Below are positions 54,041 to 64,000 of a stretch of DNA of 64,000 nt, piece after piece. The stretch covers positions 53,445,482-53,509,481 of the forward strand of contig OY986439.1 of NCBI GenBank assembly GCA_963920525.1, read 5' to 3'. The stretch comes from Dichetophora obliterata. Its lineage: Eukaryota > Arthropoda > Insecta > Diptera > Sciomyzidae. The notes below the pieces were generated by a model. That model saw only the letters and a list, made by a program, of their open reading frames with translations. It made no database searches and was not told the DNA's origin. The translations under genes and the position numbers were made by a program. Numbering within the stretch: position 1 is the stretch's first letter; the number at the start of each line of letters is the position of its first letter.

Positions 54041-55225
54041 CTCGTAATAGTACTAAAAATTTACTCGTATTCATACACAAAATGTACTCGTACTCAAAAT
54101 GTACTTGTATTCAAAATATTCTCGTACTCGTACTAAAAATGTACACATAGTTATACTTTAAATGTACTCAAAATGCGCTTTTATTCATGCTCAAAATATA
54201 TTCTTATTCAAAATGTTGTGGAACTCAAAATGTGTTCGTAACTATGCTTTAAGTGTACTAGTACTCATAATATACCTATGGTCATACTCAAAATGTAGTC
54301 GTACTCGTATTCAAAATGAACTTACTTTTATTCAAAATTGTATCGTACTTATACTCAAAATATTCACTTGATCTGTATGTACTCATACTCAATATGTACT
54401 CATACTCTTACTGTACTCGTAATAGTACTTAAAATGTACTCGTACTCCTACTTAAAATGCATTCGTATTCAAAATGTACTTGTATTCAAAATATTCTCGT
54501 ACTCGTACTAAAAATGTACTCATAGTCATTCTTCAAATGTACTCAAAATGCGCTTTTATTCATGCTCAAAATATATTCTTATTCAAAATGTTGTCGAACT
54601 CAAAATGTGCTCGTAGTTATGCTTTAAATGCACTAGTACTCGTAATGTACTTATAGTCATACTCAAAATGTAGTCATACTCGTATTCAAAATGAACTTTC
54701 TTTTATTCAAAATTTTATCGTACTTATACTCAAAATATTCTCGCTCTAAATGTACTCGTACTCAAAATGTACTCATACTCGTACACTTACTGTACTAGTA
54801 ATAGTACTTAAAATTTACTCGTACTCCTACTCAAAATGTACTCGTACTCAAAATGTACTTGCATTCAAAATATACTCTTACTAAAAATGTTCTCATAGTC
54901 ATACTTTAAATGTACTCAAAATGCGCTTTTCTTCATGCTCAAAATATATTCTTATTCAAAATGGTCTCGAACTCAAAATGTGTTCGTAATTATGATTTAA
55001 ATGCACTAGTACTCGTAATGTACTTATAGTCATACTCAAAATGTAGTCCTACTCGCATTCAAAATTAACTTTCTTTTATTCAAAATTTTATCGTACTTAT
55101 ACTCAAAATATTCTCTTGCTCTAAATGTACTCGTACTCAAAATGTACTCTAACTGTACTCGTAATATTACTTAAAATGTGCTCGTACCCATACTCAAAAT
55201 GTATTCGTACTCAAAATGTACTTTT
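54041..55225. repeat. ~373-bp higher-order repeat within the minisatellite, about three copies
   Basis: The marker (C)TCGTAATAGTACT lies at 54041, 54416, 54795 and 55159. A second marker, ACTCAAAATGCGCTTTT, lies at 54166, 54541 and 54914. The order of variant units between markers is the same each time (GCTCAAAATATATTCTTATT, CATACTCAAAATGTAGTC, TTTTATTCAAAATTnTATCG). So blocks of about 20 units were amplified together. Confidence 0.9.
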
Positions 55226-55352
55226 AATAATACTTAAAATGTACTCACTATTTAAATGCATTCATACTGTACTCATTTGTAGTGTACTCATATTCGAACT
55301 TGTACTCAAAAATGTGCTCGTACTCTTACTCAAACTATACTAGTACTCAAAA

Positions 55353-57951
55353 TGATCAGAACATTCTACTAATATCAACACGAAAACATTGATTTATTTT
55401 AAGAAACAGCCTTGAGAAAATTTAACCAAATTTAGAACCAATTGATTTTACGTCATTATGATAGATGAATCATTGAAAAAAAAAAAAACCATTTCAAAAA
55501 CATGCTCAAGACCTGACGTGGTGACGCTTGCGCATTCGCTTGCCTTTTCGAAAACTGCAAAAGATTTGTCATCACGGCATTTTCAAAGTTATAGTTCACC
55601 ACAAATAAATAGTTTAATTTAAAATATAATTTTTTATTTTTTTTATTTTCAAAATCAAAAAATAAACAAAATTTTTCAAAAAGCATGTCAAAAGATTTGT
55701 GCACGTACTCGGTTAAACTGCTAAACATCATGTCGTGCACTTAAGACGCTGAAATAAAAATGAAAACATGTCGGAAATTTTGTTTGTTTACATATAATGC
55801 ATGTTTTATAATCCGCTCCCCCGCCCATCTGCCTTTGGCCCAACATCATAACAAAGTTGTTTCTGTAAAAGCGCATTATTGTGCTTGGTTTGTTGCTAGC
55901 TGCTTTTAAACAAGCACTTAGAAACGCACACAATGCCAATTAAGTCCATACAGACGAGTACTCGTCCTATGGATATGGGCTAAAAATGTAGCTTGCTTTA
56001 AGCTATTTGGAGGTTTTGTTGCAAAAAATGAAAACCTAAAAAAGACCTCGTTGCAATGGCGCCGACAATTGATTTATTTTGAATTGTTTTTTATTTATTT
56101 TTTTATTTTAAATGCTGCCAACTTCACTTCAAATGCATTACGTTTTGTTGTTAGTCGCTGTATTGCTTTGATGGCATCGATGTTGACGATATAACCAACA
56201 TGGAAAAATTGGCAAGTAGTTTTCTATTAGTTTTTTGTGGTATTCGATACATAATTTGATGCCAATTGGCATTACACCCTCTTCTCGGACTTTTTGACCT
56301 ATTTGAGATGTATTAGAGTATTATTTTTTTTTTGGTAAAAATCTTTTGCTAAAATCTGCCTATAAATCTTCTATCGCTCCATTTAAAATTGTACAAAACC
56401 AAAAGCCTCGAGAATGATAGCCTTAACTAAATCTTGACTTGTTTTGCATTACAATGGCTTACTTAAGGAAGTAAAAGCTCGAATGAAGGCAATTCTTAAA
56501 GAATGTCTCCCATTTTTTTAATGACTCTTTAATACAAAGAGCTAATTATAAAAGTTCAATAAACTGCCGCTCTAGCCACAAGCTGACATTGAACGCGACA
56601 TGCATCAAGCACTTGCCTAAGCTTTACATAAAACCTATTGCCATACCCTTAATTTTCCTTTAACCCTTTCTGTGTGATGCGTCTCAACTTGTATCTTGCC
56701 TTTACTAAGTTAGCCGTCATAAAAAAAAGAAGTAATCCGTCAATAAAGAACAACTACAGAGTAGTTAAATCTCCGTTGCCGCATCCGCTTCGAACTTTTA
56801 ACACGTTCTGCATGAGCTGACTCCTCTCATCATTGTCTCTGCAAAGCTGAACACTCATTAAAAGTTGTCGAACTCGAATTCAATCAATTGTGCGAAAAAG
56901 GCTATTGAAGAAAAAAATCCACAACAACGAGACATAAAAATCAGACAAGTTCCTCTTGGCCAATATAGCCGGTCGCACGTTGCGATGAAGGCGGCACTCT
57001 ACGCATCCCCACCAACCTCTTTTTTTTCGTTCACACAGTGAACTAAAGGAAAGTTTATATAACCGCAAATTTTCGCCAACTTTAATTGAAAAGCTTGCAA
57101 CATTAGGTTGATGTGGGCTGAAGTGATTGATCGATGGAAGGAAAGTTTTTATTGCTTAATATACCTATCTAATTTTCAAAGATACTTAAGAAAAGTGATT
57201 TTGAGATGTAAGGAATGAGATGTTTGAAATAACTGATGGATTAAAGTAACGAAATTAAAGTATAACACACAAGATATTTGATATAGAACAAAGAAAATTA
57301 GGCATAAGATTCAGATACGAGATGCCAGATTTAAAGCCAAAACACTAGATACAGGATTCATCATAAAACAAGCTATAAGATACTAGGAGTAGCAGTTGCT
57401 TAGCAAACGCGTAAGCTGGCTACATAAATTGGTGCGTTGAAGATGCATCAATCAACAATGTTACAAAAGATGCAAAAACGCCAAATTAATAATCAATTAA
57501 TAAAAATTTATGCGAAATACTCTAAACACTAACACTTCTCACTATTATTGATGCTTTCTAATCGTACACCGACAAACAAATGCGAACTTGTTCTTCCATG
57601 ATGATCGGTTTTTTGACAAATACATAGATTTGTTTTGTTTGCACAACAAAAGCAATAAGAAGCAGTAAGCTGAAGCAAAGTGAATTCAGCGAACAACAAA
57701 AACAACTTGTGTATGGAAATATACAACTATTTAACTAACTTATAAACTAAATAGAATTTTGAAATTTTGGCTTCGTTAGGAAATAATATTAGAGGATTAG
57801 AACAGTTAAGAAAAAAGAATTTTAAAATCGGTCAACCCATTTAGAAGTTATGCTCTGTCAAACATTTTTCAAACAAGCTGTTCCATGAATCCAAAAAAAA
57901 AAATAATAGAATAAAATAAAAGGGTTTAAAAATAAAAGATATCAGATTCAA
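55353..57951. other. No recognisable gene; unique-looking DNA
   Basis: Moderately A/T-rich. Patches of ordinary composition (55500-55600, 55880-56000, 56560-57080) could be unique intronic or flanking sequence. Minus-strand frames at 55456, 55721, 56880 and 57529 show no domain. No tandem or inverted repeats of note. Confidence 0.35.
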
Positions 57952-58430
57952 TACGAGGGCAATTTGAGAAGTCCGTGACTTGAAATATACCACTGGTCCT
58001 ATCAACTATCATCTGCTTATAGACTACTGTCAAATTTTGAGCAAGCTGCTTCGTTAAATTTGTGTTTGGCTACCATTGAAAGCAGACAACCTCGTGAATT
58101 CTGACGAAAATAGAACAAAGTGAATTTTGTGTAATTTTTGAGTAAAAAACCATCACCGAAACCAAGAAAGGGCTTTAACAATACTATTAGAACTCTGCAC
58201 CTTCCGCTCCAATGGTGAAAAAAGTGACGCTGAACGTTCTGGTCGCCCAAAAAGAGATCGTCACGCCAGTATCGTCCATCAAATGGAATGATATTGAACG
58301 ATCGGAAAATGGAAGTGCGTGAGATGGCTGAGGCTGAAAGCATCTCCACTGAGAGTGGATCCTCTTTGTGTTTATCCGTATATCACAGTAATCTAACAGC
58401 ACTAGTTAACCGCAATCTATTTACGCAACT
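57952..58430 (+). mobile_element. mariner element, 5' part with transposase N-terminal remnant
   Basis: It starts TA|CGAGGGCAATTTGAGAAGTC, a mariner-type end. From about 58105 the plus strand reads KIEQSEFCVIFE. DAERSGRPK follows at 58225-58251, then NDRKMEVREMAEAESISTE from about 58293, all in shifting frames. These correspond to the mariner paired helix-turn-helix region ('..DEERSGRPxEVxTPExI..I..mVlnDRRlkVREIAeavgIS'). The catalytic half is absent. Minus-strand frames 58017-58402 are shadows. Confidence 0.8.
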
Positions 58431-59224
58431 TCGTTAGCTTACTTAAAGATTATTATTTTTTTTTTATTCGCCCGGAGGTATGAAATCTTCCAAAGATACG
58501 TGTACCCGTGCTATACGCATGCACGATTTACGTTCTATATCCTGCCCGGATCAGCCGGAACAGAGAGAATGCACCTACGTACTAAAACATACCCACCATT
58601 GGCAATTAGGATTTTTCACTAAGCACATTAACTGGATTTTCAGCGGAATTTAAAAATTGAATATATATAAAACGCGTATTTAAGTATATTTGATTCTTTA
58701 TAAATAAGCAACATCGAATTAAAATAATAGTGATTATTAATTTAAGGTACTCGAAATAACAATCCTGAGTTCAAAAACAATCCAAAACACTATACTCATT
58801 TTAACAGTTTTGCGGACATTGTCCATCCCAAGGACCTACGTGGAAATGAAATAAATCTCTTATCCGCCAAATCAAAATCCCAACTAGTTGGATATGCATT
58901 TGGGCCAATGAAGGCATAAACTTGTGTGGAAAAGAGATATTAAAAAAAAACTTGGAAGTTGCACTATACTAGGTCAAGGATTACTGTGCAAGAGACATAA
59001 TTCTTGACCTAATTCTAAAACAAAAGTCTGAAGTCAACGATAGATCAGGCGTCATTTGATGAATGACCCGTGCTTCAAGTTATATCGGATTGATCGTTAA
59101 TCGTGTGTTTAGTTCTCTATTTGTTACGTTATGATAACTTAATATCAAGGTGGACCTTTTGTTTTACAGAAATTAGATGAATCGTTCACAAGCCGTGCCT
59201 CAAGAATGAACTCATTTTGAGATC

Positions 59225-59250
59225 AATTCATGGGTCGAGGCCCATGAATT
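59225..59250. repeat. Perfect 10-bp hairpin, copy 1
   Basis: AATTCATGGG - TCGAGG - CCCATGAATT. Occupies the same place in its block as the hairpin at 60525-60553. Confidence 0.85.
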
Positions 59251-60524
59251 CTCCAACCAATATCTAACCATCGCCCTTTATTTTGGCTTTGGACAGAAAG
59301 CCACTATGTTTTTAACGTTGACCCTTGCCGCGAAGGCTTAATTCAACGGTGCTCCAATGCTTGGGACAAATATGAAGCGTCGGTCAACGCCCCTTCGGAA
59401 TTCAAGAAAGACCACTTTTGAAAGGTTCCCCTAATAATATACAACAGCGCCTTTGTCGTCAGATTGACGCAATTCATGACCGTAACACTTTCAGCTACTT
59501 GAATTTATACTTGACTTGGTTATTTTAATAACCTTGGGCTATCTCAGTAATCAATACCGATAATTAACCCATTACTGTTGAACCGCAATAATCATCCCAT
59601 TCATATCAGAGTTCATCACTCTCCGACATGAAAGACTAATGCAGAAACATCATAGGCCCGTTGTCTCTTTATCATCAGGTTCCTCAATCTCAGTGGTCAC
59701 AAATCATACTATTTAGGTTTCCCCGTCGCCTGTACTCAAATTCCAAAGGTAACAGTATATTGATCCGGTAGTTGCTTACCTTCCTAACATTTACTGTTTG
59801 AAATTGACGAGATTCAATCTACCATCATTCTCTTAGTAATTTAAGGGAATCACCAGCCCGAGTTCAACTAAAGTGTAACTCACACCGGCCTTTCTGGCCT
59901 AACCACACCCAGAGCGTTATTAAAACCCCACGTGGGCCTAACCCATATGATAGTCAAAACCCGGGCAAAAGGCTCCACCTGACAAGGCTCTTCAACATCC
60001 CGTCTACAGACCAAAAGTTCTTAGAACATTTATATCTGACTGTGACACCTTCAGCCACTCGAATTTTACTTGACTAGGTTAAAAAAAGAACCATAGGTTT
60101 CCCAGTAAAACCGGGTAAACCTCAATTCTACTTATGCAACGTCGTTATCCTAAATTAAGACTAATAAAAGCCTTAACAGAAAACTAAGAAGCATGAGCCG
60201 TTGTATACAAATTTGCTTATACAACGGTCCGAAGGTTAAATGTTTCCTACATAATAACCTTTATTCTAAGATAGGTCTGCAGAACAACGATAGATCAGGT
60301 CTCCTCATCATTGATGGATGACTATCCCCGCTCTTCAAGTTATGTTGGATTGATCGTCCATCGAAAGCATATTACAACTACGGTGTTATGATAACTTAAT
60401 ATCAAAACAATGCTTTCTCCAAGAATTTGGCAGCAACATCCAAGGCTCTAGGTAAACCTTTTCTTTTACAGTTATCAGACGAACATTCAGGAGCCGTGCC
60501 TCCAGAAAGAACTCATTATGAGAT

Positions 60525-60553
60525 CAGTTCATGGGCCGTGCTCCCATGAACTG
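60525..60553. repeat. Perfect 11-bp hairpin, copy 2, compensatory change
   Basis: CAGTTCATGGG - CCGTGCT - CCCATGAACTG. Relative to copy 1 the second stem pair is G-C instead of A-T, and one outer C-G pair is added. Confidence 0.85.
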
Positions 60554-60690
60554 CCCATCCAATAACAAACCCTCACCCTTAATTCCTGGCTTGGGACAGG
60601 CAGATTCCCCGAAGGTCCTCTGGCGGGTTTTTTGGCTTTGGACAGGCAGACATCCCAAAGGTCCTCTGGCGGGCTTACTAAGCGATTATA

Positions 60691-61349
60691 TCACATCTAT
60701 ATTTTAATACGAAAAAATTAAAACTTTAGCCTCCCTTTTTCTCGACTTTTAGAAAACACATTTGAATGAAACTTGTAACATTTGAAAGGTCTTGTTCATA
60801 GCAACTGCACAATCTAATTTAAATTCAAATGTTTTGTCATTAAGAGAGATAAAAAATTATAAATTAAAAACACTCTTTTCCCCATATCACATATACAGCA
60901 TCAAAATACAAACCCGATATACAATTCACTCTATTGACCAGCGCTGCTATGTGAGAGAAGAATGCGAGAGTGAAAAAACAGAGTAGTTTGTATGGTTGTT
61001 GTACTTGTTCTTCCTATCTTTTTGCACACATTCATATTCTCAAAATCAAATAAAAGTTGTCTTAAAAAAGTCTTAAAAAAATTTAATTTAAAAATCAAAT
61101 GGAGAATTATTGATTCAGTGTTGATATTTTTATTTAATTGTAAAATATACATGTTACGATTAAATCATAGTGGTAGAACAATTACCAGGTATCATTGACA
61201 ATTGCTTATTTGCTCTTCTACAAGGAAAACGACTTTTGTCAAAAACGGCTGTTAGTAAAAGAAAGACGAAATTAAACCATGTGTTAAACATAAAAATTCT
61301 ATGGTCGCATTCATAATAATTCCTATAACACGCATTTATGGCCAGAGAG
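60691..61349. other. No recognisable gene
   Basis: A/T-rich. Frames on both strands between 60792 and 61198 overlap and have no motif. A short CTGTTAGTAAAAGAAAG stretch near 61248 is unremarkable. Confidence 0.3.
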
Positions 61350-61627
61350 GGGGCTATTTGTGACGAAATTTAAGGAATAAAAAAATTGGAAAAACGCTTA
61401 ACTAAATGTATCAATCTAAGGCGCCTGCTACATGTTCAATATATATTGTGATACTTGGATCGCAATCCAAATTTATGGATTGATGGATCACGGTTGAATG
61501 CTACACGTTCAATATTTATCGCGTCAGTATTCATACAATTTTTGCTTAGTGTGTTCATAAAAACTTAACTGCACAAATGTACAAGTCCACAACTGCACAG
61601 GCAAGTGCACTGAATCGTGAATACCCC
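61350..61627. mobile_element. MITE, GGGGTATTCACG family, partial or degenerate copy
   Basis: The right end, read inward, is GGGGTATTCACGATTCAG with TA outside (61628-61629). The left end GGGGCTATTTGTGACG is a weak match without a flanking TA. Inside, GCTACATGTTCAATATATAT and GCTACACGTTCAATATTTAT are direct repeats 77 bp apart. Confidence 0.55.
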
Positions 61628-61739
61628 TAATTTTTATTTCACCGCCTCCTGCTTTACTTGCGATTTTAATGTATTGCGATGAATCGTTTTGCGATTTGCG
61701 ATCTAGATATCAATGTATTTAAATATTTTAATCAATCTC

Positions 61740-62110
61740 CTTAAAACAATACATGTCCAACAAAAAAAAAAATAATATCTTTATTCTCTTTTGTTTTGGA
61801 GAGCCGCTCTGCATTTATATGTATCTCACTTTTCGCCTTGCTCTAAGCTCATCTGTTTTTATTTGTTGCGCTGAGAAGAGAACAGAAGAGAGCTACATGG
61901 AGTTTATTGAAACTCTTGCAACACAAACGCGTTAAAAGAAAACGATTAAGCAATGCGTGACAGCTAGGATGATTTCTTAAAAAACTTGTGCTGTAGCACA
62001 AATATAATATTTTTAAACTTTTTACATAAAAAGGGGCCCAGTACTTTTGGAGTTAAATGGTAATATTAAATGTGCACTTCAATTATATATAATAGTATAG
62101 ACATAGATAA
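61740..62110. repeat. Dispersed repeat, uninterrupted copy
   Basis: Contains, without a break, the two parts found at 7142-7231 and 9808-10140; the junction is TATATGTA|TCTCACTT at 61823-61824. Further shared words are GCTCATCTGTTTTTATTTGT and GAAAACGATTAAGCAATGC. The 60-codon frame at 61753 has no domain. Confidence 0.75.
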
Positions 62111-63231
62111 GATATGAGACATTAAACATTTTCACTCTACTGAAAATATAAAGTAAACATGTTGCTAATCCAACAGAACTTTTGGCTCATTTTCCATATG
62201 AACCAGGTTTTTTTTACACAATTTTTTTTTTTTATTTCGAGCATATTTTGCGTATAAAATCCGGCTTTTTGTCAACATTGTTACAGCTGCAATCCATCAC
62301 TTCAAATGCCGCAAATTAAGCATGGTACACACCATAGACGCAACCAAAAACAACAACAACAACAAAAACAAGATCTAACATTGTAGCGCCAGCGGACTGT
62401 CACGACTTGTTTTTGCCTTGAATACAAACAACAGCAACAACAATAATAACAGAAAAAAAGTGACATTGGAATTTGTAAGATTTTGCTTTCATTGCTAGAT
62501 TTAGAACAGCAGTGTTTGGAATGGTGAAGAAACTATTGAATGACGGAGTGAAAGAGAGATTGAATAAGTTGAAAAGTGAGAGAGAAAGACAGCGAGAATA
62601 AGTAAGTGACTGCGCGTTGAAGCGAGAAAGTGCTTTAAATAAAATGCAACAAATTTAAAGATAAACGATATTAATTTGTTCAACTTCTTCCATTTGGCTC
62701 TCTAAGCAATGGGTGAATGTTAGTTGTCACAACTTATTGTGAAAAGCTGATTAATTATGTTTTAGGATTAGAATTATTTTAAGCTAAATCTGACTGAAAT
62801 AAAAAAAAATGCGACACTTTAAAAATATTCAAGTTTCAAGAGACATGATGAATTTTCATAAGTAGCAGATATATGATACTCGTTATTAGATTCGGTATTC
62901 CAAATTCCACATAATTTGCAATTGTAATTAAGTATTGATTAATTGAAATGCTAAAATTTTATTTGAATTTTAGAATAGATCAATTTAAATTGAAAATTAC
63001 TATTGAAATTTAAAAAATTAATGGAAATTCAGAATATATCAATTGAAATTAAAAAAAGATTAATTAATAATAAGATTAATCATTTAAGTCGGCGAAAAAG
63101 CTAACGGTAAATTTGATTTCTAGAGCTGCGAACGTAAAGTTTTCTATCGATGTTCTCGTTTGGATAGTTAAGTTCGAAGTGTAAAGTTGTGAACAGTGAG
63201 TGAAGTACTCATATAATATACCATATAGCAT
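62111..63231. other. Quiet stretch with a patch of the 13-kb minisatellite
   Basis: CAACAACAACAACAAAAACA runs occur at 62350-62372 and 62425-62445. GAGAGAGAAAG-type purine runs occur at 62540-62600. From about 62945 to 63085 units such as GAAATTCAGAATATATCAAT match the minisatellite at 13140-13678. No gene recognised. Confidence 0.5.
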
Positions 63232-63537
63232 GCCATCTGCCGGCGAAATGCCTCGGAAGTTCAGCAGACATGCTTGCCTTCATACCCGCTTACATCTTTT
63301 TTATATAGGCATGTCCTAGGACAGCATATCTGCTAACTGAACTGCCGTAGCAGCAATGCAGCATGCAGCTTATGTTATAAATGCAGAATTGATACCGTGA
63401 GATGAATAGCATTGCTGCTATGGCAGTTCATTTGGCAGACATGCCGTCATAGGGATGGTCTATAGAAAAAAGATATAAGCGGGTATGGAGGCGAGCATGT
63501 CTCCTGACCTTCCGAGGCATGTTTCCGGCAGACATAC
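63232..63537. repeat. Long inverted repeat, ~125-bp arms, GC-richer
   Basis: The arms are about 63232-63359 and 63409-63537. Paired blocks are TCTGCCGG, ATGCCTCGGAAG, AGACATGCTnGCCT, CATACCCGCTTA.ATCTTTTT and GAACTGCC.TAGCAGCAATGC, about 85% identical. The spacer is ~49 bp. No coding. A short minus frame at 63447 is a shadow. Confidence 0.85.
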
Positions 63538-63689
63538 AGCAGGACTTCTTTTCCAACTGGGAGACTAACAAACGAGTAGGCGAGTGCGCAACTCTCACTC
63601 TCCCTCTTTGTGTTTGTCTCTGTTTCTGACACGAAGAAATTTCGTTAAAACATTCGTTAAAGCATTTGTTTAATGTTAGAATTTAAAAA

Positions 63690-64000
63690 AGTTTTTTTGC
63701 CACTAGGGTTGACCCTAAATATTATTTTTTTTTGTTTTATCTCTCTTTTTGTAGATGCGCTGATCTCAAATCTTATGTAACAATTTAAAGAAATGTTTTA
63801 ACACTAGAGTGGACCCTAAAATGTGTTTTTTTTTCTTTATACTCTTTGTATATGTTCTCGCAGTGTAAGGGGTCGCTGATTACGAACCTGATGTTAAAAT
63901 GAAAAAAAAAAACATTTTTACACTAGGGTGTACCCTGAAATTGTGTTATTTTGTTTTATATTATTTGTATGTGCTGTATGTACTGTGTGTGCTGGCAGTA
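63690..64000. repeat. Satellite related to 21.86-23.2 kb, reverse orientation, cut by window end
   Basis: ACTAGGGTTGACCCTAAA (about 63703), ACTAGAGTGGACCCTAAAAT (63803) and ACTAGGGTGTACCCTGAAAT (63923) are reverse complements of the monomer landmark, spaced about 100 and 120 bp, the same two length classes. GGGGTCGCTGATTACGAACC appears at 63869. The array runs off the window. Confidence 0.85.

Larger units (their letters stand above)
52025..55352. repeat. ACTCGTACTCAAAATGT minisatellite, ~2 kb, interrupted twice
   Basis: Dozens of 12-24-bp units of the types ACTCGTACTCAAAATGT and ACTCATACTTAAAATGT. They span 52025-52170, 52886-53317 and 53987-55352, the gaps being discrete elements. Some units contain TTAA. 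The frames at 52977, 54162, 54474 and 55125 (Y-S-K-C-x-R-T repeats) are translations of the units and are not considered genes. Confidence 0.95.
58431..60690. repeat. Unclassified segment with long direct repeats and hairpins
   Basis: Less A/T-biased than its surroundings. A block at 59025-59295 recurs at 60280-60640: ACGATAGATCAGG, CTTCAAGTTAT.T.GGATTGA, GTTATGATAACTTAATATCA, CTTTTnTTTTACAG, AGCCGTGCCTC. A third pair matches 59478-59530 to 60043-60085 (CTTTCAGCTACTTGAATTT / CCTTCAGCCACTCGAATTT). GACAGGCAGAnnnCCC.AAGGTCCTC is duplicated 46 bp apart at 60595-60675. A retroelement with decayed long terminal repeats is possible, but I find no coding domain that I can defend. Confidence 0.5.

Noticed and set aside
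52025..55352. Regular short repeats as a CRISPR array or as a repetitive protein gene
   Set aside because: Units are contiguous and variable with no unique spacers; frames are short and change with the units; the context is eukaryotic.
58888..58917. WICIWANEGI as an RNase H remnant
   Set aside because: Too short and lacks the following GNExAD motif.

Overview
The window is eukaryotic, strongly A+T-rich, and almost entirely non-coding. I recognise no intact host gene. Every protein-like stretch I can support is a broken piece of a transposable element. The repertoire (Helitrons with GC-rich internal tandem repeats, mariner/Tc1, hAT, piggyBac-like TTAA elements, foldback elements, non-LTR retrotransposon remnants, CAA/TTG microsatellites) fits an insect. 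The motif AGACGGACATGGCGAAATCG near 40.73 kb suggests a brachyceran fly with a large, repeat-rich genome. That placement is inference. The window could be heterochromatin, intergenic DNA or a very large intron.

Layout. 0.2-5.1 kb: a DUF4817-type transposase remnant, a hAT transposase C-terminal remnant, a ~181-bp tandem array, two adjacent large inverted repeats, and a Helitron 5' end. 5.1-12 kb: quiet DNA, a MITE family with GGGGTATTCACG ends, a 2.6-kb insertion made of three diverged direct repeats, a 140-bp piggyBac-like MITE and a long inverted repeat. 13-17.8 kb: a ~20-bp minisatellite split by a Mutator-like foldback element, then a region rich in TTCAAGTGACTTCA-like motifs containing the 'aggaatgac' repeat family. 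18.7-23.2 kb: two piggyBac-like MITEs, a TA-flanked MITE, a tRNA-like (SINE?) head, a 220-bp MITE and a ~13-copy satellite array. 23-26.6 kb: mostly quiet with microsatellites.

26.7-33 kb: a minisatellite built from TTAA-containing units, broken up by a Helitron-bearing element, two piggyBac-like elements (one with a nested Tc1-like element) and a non-LTR retrotransposon fragment. 33.3-42.8 kb: two copies of one hAT MITE in opposite orientation, a SINE-like element, a large A/T palindrome, a fragment of an unknown conserved protein family, a ~150-bp tandem repeat, a pogo/Tigger transposase fragment, a striking GC-rich hairpin and another TTAA element. 45.2-48.4 kb: a composite hAT-like element carrying a MITE, the 'aggaatgac' repeats, a 106-bp palindromic insert and a Helitron with both termini. 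51.2-55.4 kb: a LINE RNase H remnant, then a minisatellite with ~373-bp higher-order repeats, invaded by two terminal-inverted-repeat elements. 57.9-60.7 kb: a mariner N-terminal remnant and an unclassified, less A+T-rich repeat segment whose hairpins show a compensatory change. 61.3-64 kb: further MITE, repeat and inverted-repeat copies, ending in a reverse-oriented segment of the 22-kb satellite.

The elements do not form a pathway. The window reads as layered insertions, and several layers can be ordered because a second copy of the same repeat in this window lacks the insert.
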